Assembly: GCA_011634665.1 (NCBI GenBank)
Contig: WAEK01000021.1
Span: 422,501 to 486,500, forward strand
DNA from: Mortierella sp. BCC40632
Taxonomy: Eukaryota > Mortierellomycota > Mortierellomycetes > Mortierellales > Mortierellaceae
Length of the DNA stretch: 64,000 nt
Direction of reading: 5' to 3'
Position 1 is the first letter of the stretch. Every line of letters starts with the position of its first letter. Positions 46,782 through 58,509 of this stretch are shown one piece after another. The translations under genes and the position numbers were made by a program. The notes beneath the pieces are model-generated. The model worked only from the letters and a program-made list of their open reading frames with translations, was not told where the DNA came from and did no database searches.

Positions 46782-49561
46782 AGAAGATGACAGTCCGATC
46801 CAGAAGCTCGGCAGGACACAGAAGCAAGGGACGGAAGAAAGAGGCCGCAGCACTCAATCAAGCAGTAAAGTCGATAGGCAGAGAAGGCTGTGGGCGCGGT
46901 CTACTGAGGAGATGGACTGTAGGCAAGAGAGGAGAGAGGGCACAGGGCAGAAGGATCAAGAGCAGCGGGGCTGGTCAGACAGGGGCGGAGATGCAATAGG
47001 GATGGGCGGGTCGTGAATGAGATGATGGATGAAGCGGATGTAATAATTGGGACCTGCGGTGGTGGTGGGGGAGGGGGGATTGGTGCAGGTAAGAAGTAAG
47101 GGGTTATGGATTAGATGTAAAAGACTAAGGGGAGAGAGAAAGAGAGATGATGATGACGATGTGATGATGGAGATGAAAGAGAAAGAGAAAGAGGAATGGA
47201 TCGACTCAGCACAGACAGGACATGGACCACACAAACACAAAAGAACACAGACAACACAGGGAGAAGAGAAGCCGGCTTGGCAACAAGAACAAGAACAAAA
47301 ACAAGAGAAAAAAGAAAAGAGAACAAGGGTCGGGGAGGGGTGGGTTGGTTGGCCTTTCTCGGGGGGGGTGGTGGTGAGTTGGGGTGGGGGAAAAAGGAAC
47401 AAAGGAGAAAAAAGGGCCGCGCGCGGCTTGGGTTGTCTATCAATGTGCAGCGCCAAGCCCACAAAGACTCTGCCAGGCAGGTCTCGCTCTCTCTCCCTCT
47501 TTGCTCTGCCCTTTTCCGTCCTCCGCCCGTCTTGCTTGTCACGGGCCGATAGAGCAGGGACTGTCAGTCCGCAGACGAAAGGATGTGGTTGTCTAGCCTC
47601 GCCCAACACGCAAGGTTACGCTGCAGAACATGAACATGACTGAAAAGAAAAAAAAAAATCACCCGCAGGAGTGAACAAACACACACATGGGCCCTTCACA
47701 CTCCCAGACTTGTCCTCATGTATGGACAGTACAGAAAGGCTAGATCAGGTCAGGCGCCAACCTGGAGCATGCTCTCAGGGATCAAGACACGGACCCTGCC
47801 CACCGGTCATCAGTAGTATCACGGACCCCGCAGAACACTGAGAGTCGACATCCGACGGTTACCCTTTTCGATTCGGACGGGTAGCCAGGAACACGGTGGC
47901 TATTTCTAGCAATCATCCGGGAAAGGGAGTGGTCGAGGGAAGCGAGAAAGGGCAACTGGGGTGCATGCATGTCGGACGCACACGAATGCAGCAGCCTGCA
48001 AAAGACCGTTGTTTGGGGGACGCTTTGCCCGTCTGCTGACGGTATGGAGTCGAGTCCCATGCCCATGCAGGAGACAATCGATCGAAGAAAACAACACAGG
48101 GAAGAAGGGAAAAAAAAGAACTTGCTGCCCAACGGGAACACACACCACTGCCGTCGATCCACTCCGTCCACCACGAGCATTCCATTGTTCCCGCAATCGT
48201 CTCGGCTCGTCTCCATCTCTTTCCGTTTCTGCACTCGCACACACAGATACTGTCATGCATCAGCAACTCTTTCTCTTCGTGTTGCCAAGTAGCGCATGCA
48301 ACACACATGTGCTTATCGGAAGTAGGTGCCCACCTCCCTCCCTGCCTTTCTCCGCACCAGAGCCCAACATCCATGAACATCATGCGCCTCAATGAACACA
48401 AAAGTCTACTTGACACCAGTTGACTCTTGACTCTTACCAGATTGGCCAGATAATTCCTTTTGGCGGATGAGAAGAGAAGGGAGGAGGAGGAGGAGTTCAA
48501 AAAGAGTAAGAATGGCAAAGTGTGGAAGAATTGGGGAGCAAGGTAATTATTATTTATTAGTTGGTTAGTACAATAGCATGTGCTTAGTACTAGAGACCAA
48601 GTATCCTGGTTATCAGTCATCCTGATTCTCTTTCCAAGAAAGTGCCTTGTTATTTATGACACAGGACGCATTCTACGTCCCAGACGAAGAAACCCAGTCG
48701 CAAAAATGACACCACAAAGTGAGGGTTTGCCCTATCGAACGAGGACAAGTCTTCTGTCTTTAGGTCAGGGGGCAGCTAAAGAGGTGGTGCGTGCGTTTTT
48801 CACCTCCCTCTTTATGGTCGAACTCTATTGAAATCTCCGCCAGCGGCCAAGGTGTGACTCTTGTGTATCCACTCTCTTTGTCTATTTCACCTTTTGGCCT
48901 GTCCTGAGGGAGAAGAAAGAGGTCAGCTTGAGACTCTTTACCATTCATGGTTCACCAACATCTCGTCTGACCATCCCAACATATTGGAAGAAATCATACC
49001 CCCCTCCTCCTCGCTTCTTCCACCGCGGCCGTCCTCTCCTTTTTCCTCATTTTTTCATCTTTCTGGAAAAAGGAGATTTTGGCCCGCAGCTCGTAAGATG
49101 ATCAAGTCCTGAGTGCATGGGAAAGGAGCAGGCGTTTTTTCCCTTCTTTTTCGTGTGCCCAACAAAACAAATTACGAGAGAGTAACCGTAGACTATTCCT
49201 CGATAAGTCCAGTAATCTTAAATAACCTATCCCACGACATGAAAAGTTCTTCTTTTTCTTTAAAAGAACTGCTTGGTTCAAGCTCTCGGAACTTGAGCAG
49301 TGTAGCACATGCATGCGGCCAAGAAAGAATTGAGTGGCAGGACTGATGGGCACGTGCACGCGACTCTAAGTTTGAACCAAGTACATTCGTGGAGAGTGAG
49401 AATAAATCTATATAGCTTTCTTGACACACATCCCATTTCTGTATTGATATCCTGAGAGAGAGAAAGAGAGGGAGAGGGGGGGGTTAGCTTTTGCGCCAAC
49501 TGCTTGCATCTCATTAGGGGCGGGAAGGAGCCCCTGCATCTCCAGGGTCGAACTCTATCGC

Positions 49562-49592
<31 letters not shown>

Positions 49593-50556
49593 GAAAAAAA
49601 AAGATCTTTTTTAGGCAGGACTTTCTCTTCACAATCTCCTCCAAGATGTGATATCTTCCATCGCTAATACAAAGTAAATGATGCCGGATGGATGCGTCAG
49701 CAGAGTTGACAGTGCGCAAAACAGATTCAGTGTGATCTGGATTACCCTTTTTTTTTTTTTCTTGAGAGGATATTGAGGATAAGGTGATAAAAACAAGTGC
49801 CAAAAAGTGTATCGATGAATTACCATCGTCTTCTCATCTACAACTGTGAATACCTGGTATCAGGACTTTTTTTCTTTTCTTTTCTTTTTCTTGCATGGTT
49901 TGATCAAGTGTTGTGCAAAATCTTGTTTAGACAGTTCTTGATAGAGTGCTTGCGAAAAGATTCACAGCCAGTGATATTATATGAGAGCAGACAGATACTG
50001 CTTACTCAAGCAAAAATACACCAAAGCCAAAGAAGGAGTAAAGTTGAGGATCTTTGGGAGTAGAGACAGGCAAGGCCGGACATACGGAACAAGATGTGCG
50101 AGTTGACCTCACTGAAAACTCTGATTACATATTTGTTTTGTAATATGGCGGCGCAAATTCTGTCACCATCCAGAGCCAACGGTCGACTGTCTGCTATGAA
50201 CGATACCCTATGAGACTCGATTCACTCAAGGGCCTACTAGTTGAATCCCCCCTCCCTTTCCATTTTGAGGATTGTAAAAGTTGGGTCGTGACACAAGAGT
50301 CATGGTTTCTGCCTTTTAGCCTTTTCCAAGGGATGCCGGACCTTTACCCTATTGAACATGCCCTAGCGTGTTGGCGATACTTGACATATGTACTCATGTT
50401 GAGTGTGCATTCGTTCGCCTTTAGCAGAACAAATGACTCTCTCTGAGTATCTGATCTTTTACCTCTCTATAAAAACGCCACCACTGCCATCAGGATTCCA
50501 TGATCAGCGACCCTAATAAGACCTACCATTTGGCCGTGTCCCAATCTACGTCTTCC

Positions 50557-50589
<33 letters not shown>

Positions 50590-50712
50590 AGACTAAACAA
50601 TTTATGGCAAGCATCTCTGGTATCCTGACTAGGTAGCTGACAGTAAGATGGAACTTCCATCTACAAGCACTCTTTGTCACACGACTTCATCCCGTTGATT
50701 CTTGGGCGCCAT

Positions 50713-51006
50713 CTATTTTATTTTAGTTTTTTTTAAAAAAAAGCCGTGACACAAACACAGACTAAGATTATTCTGGTTGGAGTGTATCACTTTAGCTCTG
50801 GCTTTACTGCGCACCTTTTGGTCCAAGAGTACTAACTCCTGCCGTCCATTTAAATGGGTCTGAATAGTGCATTCACCTTGACCATCATCAATGAACACTA
50901 AATGTACCTGTCGGAGTAATGCATAATTTCTTCCGACTCTAGATATCCTCAGAGATGTGGATGCCGCAAGATACAGTTCATTCGACGGGTTTCTTTTGGG
51001 GGACAT
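50713..51006 (-). pseudogene. Possible gene relic or small unidentified ORF
   Basis: A minus-strand frame from an ATG near 51006 (MSPKRNPSNELYLAAS) to 50713. It is not low-complexity in its first 75 codons: segments such as ALLRQVHLVFIDDGQG and NGRQELVLLDQKVR look like a beta-rich or nuclease-like protein fragment. It then runs into an A/T tract and ends in Lys-rich sequence. There is no clear promoter or partner exon. It could be a decayed gene or element, an internal exon of a gene I did not assemble, or chance. Confidence 0.25.
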
Positions 51007-51814
51007 AGTCCCGAACACAAACACTGGTACATTATCCCCAGTCAAGGTAGTCTGGGTGGTTTCAAAGACCCTGAGCACTGGTAGCCTGGTATCGATGATC
51101 TCCCTTTTTCATAAATTATTCTTCCTATTCTTTCTTACTTTGCCGCCAGACAGACACTCAGAGAGTGAGATATACATCCCGATGACATCTAACATTCGTG
51201 TAGGAACTAAATATTGAATAATAAAAAGTATATGTTTTGCCATCATAGTCGCAGTAACAGACTCGAGATATCAGGATAGGGTCCTATAAAATTTGGATTC
51301 ATCTTCGGTAGCAGATACAGGTGCTCGAGTTTTCAGTGAAACAATTCATCACAGAGTTGCGATTCGTAGTAGCCAAGTTACGGAAAATGTTGCTCGCTCT
51401 AGGGAGCACAGTAGACATACCCACCTCTCCCCAGCTCTTGATTCTACCTCCACGGGTTAGTGGGTTCTACTTACAGTAGGACCCTTTATCAATGATCACC
51501 TCTCAGGTATGATCCCTATTGATCTGGTTACTAAGCCGGCGAGTAGTGCCTGCGTTTACAGAGACAATGGCAGCCAGAACGGTGACGGGGACCGACGACT
51601 TGAACGTTTTTAAAAGGACACTGGAGGAGGGATTGGAAGCCAAAGAGCCAATACCTCACGATCCCACTGTGGCACAGGGCACGGATTAGAGTTCGGTGCA
51701 GCGACATTGTGAAATGAGAATTTGAGAAAGAGAAAGAAAGGGTCAAGGTCGGACATAGCAACTCTCAAGTTCCCCCCTCCCCCTTCTTTTCTTTCTTTTC
51801 TTTTCTTTTTTCTT

Positions 51815-53344
51815 TTATTCATCTAGCGGGCGTCTCAGCTTCAACATGACACTCAGATAATGGGGGTCGTCTGCCCAATCAATTCCACTCTCCAAGAGTA
51901 GTCCCTATAGGGAATATTAGTGAAAACGAGTGCGTATTTTTAGTCACTGCATTCTTTCTCTTTCTTTCACTAAATTTTGTCGTTGTTTAGAACAGAGGTC
52001 ACCATAAGCACGAGCCTAGAAAAGGAGACTAGCTCTTTTCCTCACTTACCTGGAGAACATTTGAAATGACATTATACTTGACAGTGAGCGTTTTTAGCTC
52101 TTCATCGGTTCTTCATAAAAAAAAAAAAAAAAAAAAAACTTGGATTAGGCAAGCGTCATGAACAAAAATAAAGACCTTTCCCCGTCATGCCATCACAAAT
52201 ATATCTTTCTTTCTTTCTCTCTCTTTCGCTACCTTGATTCCAAGAGGCGAGCATTTTCCGTCCCTCGAGAGGTGGTCGGGTCTTTGAGTGTCGCCGTAGC
52301 CTCCTCAATGGAACGAACAAGTCCACGGTTTTCATCCTGACAGTCTGAGACCATGTATTTCAAATAATTTAGTGAAAGAAAATAAAAACGTGTGGTAAAG
52401 TCTCGCTTGGCAAGGATCATTGAGCTCTTCCTTTCACTCACGTACCTAGGACTTCTTTCTGCACGATAGAAAGCTCTCGTCGTGCACCTTGTAGTTCTCG
52501 GTGTATCTTCAGAAACTCAGATACCAGTTGATCGCGCTCATTGATCTGGTCTACGAGACCTCTGTCATTGTGCGGAGGAAATTATTGGTGAATTAGAAAA
52601 AAAATGTCTTTAAAAGAAAGAGACAATTGATCTATCGCCAAGGTATAGGGGTGACTAGAATATTTACCTTTCGTTCAAATCGCACCTGCTCTTGAATAGG
52701 CTTTCCAGGACAACTTGGTAAGAATGTGCACTGTAAAGAACCAGAGACAAAAAATAAAGAGGTAATCCCGAGTCATCATATTAGCCTCTTTCCGTAAGAT
52801 TCAGGGAGGAAGATGGATCGGCTGGGTAGAAAGAGTTGGAAGGTAGACATTGCTGCTTACTTGTCAATAACTTTGCTCCGAACCGATTCCAGAGACAACG
52901 CCACAGCATATTCTTTTTTCAATTGATCAATGCTGGTCTCAAGTTCACGCCGAGCGCTTGTGTAATCTTGACTGTCGGGTATAGAGGATGGGACACTCGA
53001 AACCTTCTCTTCTATGAAAGGGCCAAGACGACATTATGAAGAGAGATAATGGCGTGAGATTTGAAATAGAAGGTACTCTCTTTCTTAGGCCTGCCGATCG
53101 CGAATCGCTTGTGGCCTGCTAGTTTTGAATAAAAGGGGGTTTGCTTTTCTCTTTTTTGCTGTGCCAGTGCTCAAGTCATTGTTCTACCTTCAATGGCAAA
53201 CTCGAGCTCTCTAATCTGTGCATCAAGCCACGTCTCATGATCTGCCAACTGCAACACTTGCTCTTCTAGCAATGCAACCACTCCTTGGTCATCATTATTG
53301 AAAGGTAATGAAGATGGTGTTCCTGTGGATCTTATTGATGTCAT
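51815..53344 (-). CDS. CENPH: CENP-H family kinetochore protein
   Basis: Seven short exons: 53344-53188, 53011-52861, 52730-52668, 52561-52446, 52344-52233, 52110-52050 and 51904-51815. All phases close, giving 249 aa; human CENP-H has 247. CENP-H (Mcm16 in budding yeast, Fta3 in fission yeast) is a coiled-coil subunit of the constitutive centromere-associated network that links CENP-A chromatin to the outer kinetochore. The protein is predicted almost entirely helical and coiled coil (SARRELETSIDQLKKEYAVA; HRELQGARRELSIVQKEV). The diagnostic C-terminus is present: KYNVISNVLQ joins across the last splice to GLLLESGIDWADDPHYL, the family's 'LI..SG+.W..DP.L' motif. The gene starts 230 bp downstream of the 871-aa gene on the same strand. 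Confidence 0.88.
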
Positions 53345-53573
53345 TATTTTTGGTGGGAACGAAGCAGAGCAATGTAATAGCTAGGCGTTATTCGCGCCTT
53401 TTTTTTTTTTTTACAAGAGGAAGAGATAGGTCACGAGATCTAGAATGAAAGCCAGGAAGCTGCCTTAGGAGGCTGTTACAGCCAGCTCCAAGTTGTGCAG
53501 ACTTGAATGGACTCTCTATTCCCGTTGATCACCACCACCAGCCGCAAAATAGCATACCGAGTCTTGTTAGTTT

Positions 53574-56435
53574 TCAAGGGTCACAAACAAAGAGAGTAGC
53601 GGACTAAATTATTTTCATGAGGAGCAGAAAGAGAGAGAGAGAGAGAGAGAGAGTCTTACCAAAAGTCGTTGTTCCTGCAACGGATCTTGTCCGGCAAACT
53701 CAATAATCTTGCTGATCAACCGAACTACAAATTGAACGTAAATCAGGCCGATCCCTCCGGTTCCAGAGGCCATCACCCCTCCTCCTGCAGAAGACGCGAG
53801 TGCTGTTACTGCTGCTGCTGCACGAGCGGCCGAAGGCATTTCCTTGATGAATGAGGATGCCATTGGATGCGAACCAACATCAAAGTTCGACGACGACCCA
53901 TTTGCGGTGATATTATTGCCATAAACTTTCAATGTTGTCGATGCAGATCGTAAAGGATTTGCCACGGGTCCTGCTGTTGTTGAGAAAGACGTCTGACCTC
54001 CGAGTCCAAGTGTTTCTACCATGGATTCACATAATTCTAACCCAGTCTCTACCAGGATCGCTGCCAAGGCCTCCATAGCAATCCGTCGTTGCAATTTCGC
54101 AGAGTCGAGAACGGGGCGCCGTAAGGGGTAATGAGAAATTCGAGACCGGTTCCCATTTGTAGCGCCAAACGGTTGCTGACCCTGCATCGATAAACCATAT
54201 TGTCCATCGTTAATAGCCATGGAGGGTCCTGTGCTATATGAGTCCATGGACTGATCCTCAGGTATGTCGGCCTGCGCTCCAAATTGTTGTGGCGAAGGGT
54301 CGGCAAACGGGTTATTTCCTTGTTCTTCCTCCTCTTGCATCTCCAGGATGCATTGTAACAATCGACTGACATTCTCATAAATCTCCATCGTCTTTAAAAA
54401 CACTCCGCGACTAGAGGGCGTGTGGGAGTAATGTCGTTGAACCTGGTCTATGATAGCACCATGCATTTCCATTGCAGTATCCTGATCGGTCAACATATAA
54501 AGCGGTCTTGAACCAGAGTATTTCTTGCCCTGTGAAATGGCTAGCGATCTCCTGGCCCGAAGTACTTGCTCTTTCCGCTTGGAGAGCGCATACGTGCAAT
54601 ATTGACCAGAGAGTTCGATCCACCAAGTCAAGAGCATAGGACAACCCCGACCAATAAGCTCGAGACATGATCCAGTCAATAGAGCACCTTGAAGGATCAA
54701 ATCCATGACATCCACCATAGATCGGTGCACAAATGATCCTTCGTCTCGCTCCATCTCCATCTCTGGCTGGTCCATAGCATGTCTGTTATTCTCAAGGACT
54801 AGATTGACCTCTGCACGAATCTTGATTGTAAGAGTTTTGGCAAGATTTAAAATCCAATCCTGGGTGGATTGGATAGTTGAATCCAAAGCGGGCAAGCCTA
54901 GCGCTCTCCACTCCAGTCCACGGTTCCGCAGTGTCTCTCCAAAGAGCGTTCTCTGATAATCGATGAGTTCCTGACAGCGAAGCAAATCCTCCGAAACATC
55001 AATCGGATGCTGAAACTGACCTGACAGCGTTTCGCGCATACACTCGACGACTTGGACATAATGGGCTATCTGCTCAATCGAACCTGCATGAGTCGACCAT
55101 TGGGGACAAATCCGGTTGATTCCCATCTCAAAGTCGGGTCCACAGAGCCATTGAGCATTCTCTAGGATAGCATCTAGCGCTGTCTGGATCGATCGATACA
55201 TAAAATAGTCCTGGTCGGGGTTGTGAAGTCCTTGAGAAAACTGAGATTGGTGAGCAGACGTCGAGAACCCCTCGGCCAGGGCGGAGATGGCATCAGATAA
55301 TATTTTTGCATGAGAAGCGACTTCTGCTTCAAATGCTTGTCGATCCTGGAATTCTCGTTTGGATGTCTGTTCCATGATCCAAACGTCCATATCTTTGGTC
55401 TGTGCTGCGACTGTTTGGGTGGTTGAAACGATTCGGTGGAAAAGTGCCAGCCTTGTTGCCATGACCAGATGAGGCGAAGTCTTCATCGAAGATTGGTTGA
55501 AGCGGCGCTCGCGTCGCTTGAAGAGACCACCCGACCTTGAAATATCCATTGAACTCATATCTGGTATAGAAGATACGCCATTTCGTAGGAAGGCATCCCC
55601 CATGGATGCATTAGACGAGAGTGACGAAGTAGATATTGAAAAAATATCGTCAATCCCGGTACTGGTAAAAGGCATTGGGCTTGGTGGAAGACTATTGGCT
55701 GGTGTGGATGGGTTGGAGCGACTTCTTGCAGCTCTTCTGAATTTCCTTGGTTCCGATGGTGGGACATCTGTAAGATCATTGCGCGGTTCATCCCCATCAG
55801 AGGATGGCGATGATGGATATGTTGCATGGTTCGTATCTACTTGTCGTTGAGCAACGCGATGAAATCCACGCGAATGGTCCAGTCTAGACTGTGATGTTGA
55901 CGCTTCCTGATACTCGCCCCCTGCTGTATTGCTTACATGAAGACTTGAAGCAAGCCTTGTAGTGAGCTGATCAGTCAGCCTCTGTGACTTTGTGGTTCGT
56001 TCTGATCCTGGATCCTTCTTTCTCTTGAGTGGTGGAGAAAACGTTGGGTCGTGGGAAGGCATTGTTGGCGTCAATGGTTGAGGGTCTAGTCACACAAACA
56101 ATCATGTTACTGTCATACGTCTCACTTTGAAAACGAGGCCTCAATAGGAAGCCATCCAGATCGTTCACCAGAAGGCACCTACTCTTTTTCTTCGGGTCAT
56201 GACCATGGCCGTCTCGTGGCCATAATGTGCGCAGATCCTCATCTAGGAATATACTCTCTATTGCAGTACCGAGAAAAAAGTCAGTATAAAAAAACACCAA
56301 CACCCATGGCTGCCACCCATGCACTGCTGTTGGATGGAGGAGATACCTACCCATTGCACTGAGCAGCGTATTGACAGCGCTACACCAGATTTTGTTGGAT
56401 CCTGCTTCAGTGTATCCTTTCCTGTTTCCATCCAT
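53574..56435 (-). CDS. Uncharacterised 871-aa helical protein
   Basis: Four exons, 56435-56351, 56257-56183, 56085-53660 and 53603-53574 (phases 1, 1 and 0). The first three join to read VNTLLSAM-ESIFLDEDLRTLWP-...-HDPKKK-NPQPLTPTMP, a smooth protein. The last is a 30-nt exon ending SATLFVCDP; without it the frame would run into a GA microsatellite. Residues 60-215 are Ser/Pro-rich and disordered. From about 230 the protein is long-helical (LFHRIVSTTQTVAAQTKDMD; DWILNLAKTLTIKIRAEVNL; TMEIYENVSRLLQCILEMQE) and ends with an Ala-rich stretch and a hydrophobic segment (GGIGLIYVQFVVRLISKII). I do not recognise the family. A helical scaffold is inferred; there is no catalytic motif. Confidence 0.82.
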
Positions 56436-56561
56436 GATTAAAGGCCACAGGTATCACAGACGTTCTTACTGGGTAGTTTGGAAACTGGACTCGACGCTTT
56501 GGTTGCAGGGCGTCAAGCAGGTGAAACGTAATCGAGTCTATCCAGAAGCTCAATAGAAATC

Positions 56562-56809
56562 GTCGTCGTCGTCGCCTACTTCCCAACCGACCTCAAAACT
56601 GAAATCAAGGAAGACAAACGAGAAGACGGCAATGCCAATGAGGGTAGACGGGCGTAGCAGAGACTTGGCCAAGGCGAGATAGAGCGACTGGAATGAAAAC
56701 CGTGAGGGTGTTGGCGCAAGGAATCTGAAGAGTCCAAAGAATGGGTTCGGCGAAGATGAGATGTTGCCAGCTGTTCCAAGCCCGAGGATGCCCAGCATTG
56801 CACAGCAGC
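56562..56809 (-). CDS. Possible small single-pass membrane protein
   Basis: From the ATG at about 56806-56809 (MLGILGLGTAGNISSSPNPF) this reads about 80 codons to a stop near 56551-56562. One hydrophobic segment (LIGIAVFSFVFLDFSF) and an acidic DDDDD tail are seen. Codon third positions are C/T-rich as in neighbouring genes. The frame is open upstream to a TCTCTAG acceptor-like site near 56844, so it could be the last exon of a longer gene. I do not recognise it. It lies between the divergent 871-aa and TCAIM-like genes. Confidence 0.4.
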
Positions 56810-57129
56810 AAAAGAGCGGGAACAGAAGAGAGCAAGGATGCACTAGAGAGGTGAAAAGAAAAAAAGAAAAAAGAAAGAGAGAGAAAGAGGGAATGGATGG
56901 TAGAAGAATGTGCTGGCTGGTGAATGGATGTCAACGTCAATAGTGCAAGGGAGAATGTGAGTTTTCAGTGGCGGGCAAAAAAAAAAAAAAAAAAAGGTGG
57001 CGCGCGCGAGAAGAAAGAGAAAGCTTGCCTGCTCTCGAGCCACATCGTGGAAAACAAGAGCGCTGGGATAGTCTGCAGAGCCACCTTCGCTCCGATCTGG
57101 TTTGACTATCCGGACATCGCATCCGCGCC

Positions 57130-58509
57130 ATGCGAGTCAGCACCATCGTCAATGCTGCAGCCAATGCAGCCAGGAGTGCCACTAAAGATGCTTCTAGCAT
57201 GCTCCGGCAGAACTACATTCAACAACACCTGAAGCCTTTTCTTCGTAGGGTCCATCCAGATCTCTTTCAGCATCACCCCAAGGAACAGCTCCAAAATAGT
57301 GAATCACTACAGGACTTGCTCCCCTTAGTCACACCATCCAAAGGTCATGCCCAACCTATTCCTCCCACATCCTCAAGCTCTACTTCCGAGGACCCAGCCA
57401 AAAAATTAGTTTTTTATTACCGAGAAGCGCCTTCTCAAGGAACCCTTTCAATTACAAAAGAGGAAGCATCTCCAAGAACCACACAACTACTTGCATCTGT
57501 GGAACATAGCCTTCCTGTGGTGGAGCCACTAGATTGTAGTAATCCATCAAAACAGGACCGACTCGACCATGAGGCCAAGTCCTGGTTTATGGTGCAATCG
57601 TTTTTGGAGCTCTGTAGAAAGGTTGGTGTTGTAGTGAAGGAGACCGATCTTTCCGAAGTCACGGTCCATCTGGACGAGTCCGTAAAGGAAGCAGAGGCCG
57701 CCAAGAGACGATCACAGCCACCAAGGCCGCTCTCTGAGGTCTTTGCAGAGGAACTCCAGGGCTCGTTCTCAGGATCATCTGGATATGTTGGTTCTCGAGC
57801 TCCGTCCTTCCGAAGGCCCACAAAGTCACTGCTCAGCAAGGTAAGGCCTGGACTGGTGGACTCGTATGGCTCACGCGCAAATTTAAACAGTGACCATATA
57901 AGTTATACCCATCTTGGCAAGACTGGAGGTTCTCCTCTAGACATGGATGCAAATGCGATGATCGCCTCCAACCCCCTATTATTCACAAGTCCCGAACTAT
58001 CCAAAAAGAAGCTTAAAAAGACCGTTCGTACCTGGATCTACTGGCAAGAAGAAGATCGTGGTCAGGCCATGAGCGGCCACTCTGATTCTGGAACAATGAC
58101 TGGCCACATGAAGTCGTTCGACCTTGGACAGTGGTGGCGAAAGATCCCAATCATGGTGCTGAGTTCTGCGGCCGAGAGGAGCCAGGCGCTTATCAAGACA
58201 TCCTCAGCCCATGAGGGCAGGGCGATGCTGCTGGTTGATGTAGACATGTCCAAAGAAGGTAGGAAATCCAATCCAGTGAAAGGGGCTCTTCTTCTTTGTA
58301 CCTGCGGACATTGTGTTCAATGGGCGAATTCTGTTGGAAAACATTGGGCCCCAACCCTAATCGTCATATCCGATTTTTTTTTTTTCATTCTTCCAGAAAT
58401 GACTGCCTATCTCGCCCAGAACATTCCAAAAGTCGAAGCAGAATACAAGGCCCTGCTTCAGAAACACTCTGCCCCATCTGGAGGCCGGTCCTCCACGACT
58501 ACTTCTTGA
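57130..58509 (+). CDS. TCAIM-like mitochondrial protein (DUF4460/DUF4461)
   Basis: Two exons, 57130-58258 and 58397-58509 (phase 1; the codon for Glu is rebuilt across the splice), give 413 aa. The N-terminus MRVSTIVNAAANAARSATKD is Arg/Ala/Ser-rich without acidic residues until about 20, a plausible mitochondrial targeting peptide. Next comes LKPFLRRVHPDLFQHHPKEQ, the J-domain-like 'LRPF...VHPD.F..HP.E...N..SL..L' signature of the N-terminal domain of animal TCAIM (T-cell activation inhibitor, mitochondrial). The C-terminal half with the WIYWQEEDR and ENIPK/AQNIPKVEAEYK-type region would correspond to the second domain. The molecular role of these proteins outside animals is not known. The gene diverges from the minus-strand genes to its left. 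Confidence 0.8.
   Translation: MRVSTIVNAAANAARSATKDASSMLRQNYIQQHLKPFLRRVHPDLFQHHPKEQLQNSESLQDLLPLVTPSKGHAQPIPPTSSSSTSEDPAKKLVFYYREAPSQGTLSITKEEASPRTTQLLASVEHSLPVVEPLDCSNPSKQDRLDHEAKSWFMVQSFLELCRKVGVVVKETDLSEVTVHLDESVKEAEAAKRRSQPPRPLSEVFAEELQGSFSGSSGYVGSRAPSFRRPTKSLLSKVRPGLVDSYGSRANLNSDHISYTHLGKTGGSPLDMDANAMIASNPLLFTSPELSKKKLKKTVRTWIYWQEEDRGQAMSGHSDSGTMTGHMKSFDLGQWWRKIPIMVLSSAAERSQALIKTSSAHEGRAMLLVDVDMSKEGRKSNPVKGALLLCTCGHCVQWANSVGKHWAPTLIVISDFFFFILPEMTAYLAQNIPKVEAEYKALLQKHSAPSGGRSSTTTS

Larger units (their letters stand above)
46570..51814. other. 5.2-kb region without a convincing gene
   Basis: Begins with the presumed promoter of the 430-aa gene, including a 40-nt (GA)n at 46737-46775. It continues with GA-rich DNA to about 47400 and then ordinary-composition DNA to 51814. 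Long homopolymers occur at 49566-49592 (T) and 50559-50587 (A). A minus-strand frame at 50713-51006 is the only non-repetitive candidate (listed separately). The left edge of CENP-H is at 51815. Confidence 0.5.

Noticed and set aside
49441..49580. Possible tRNA or pol III gene: GGTCGAACTC box-B-like sequence followed by a T run
   Set aside because: No matching acceptor stem, no A box at the right distance and no foldable anticodon arm.
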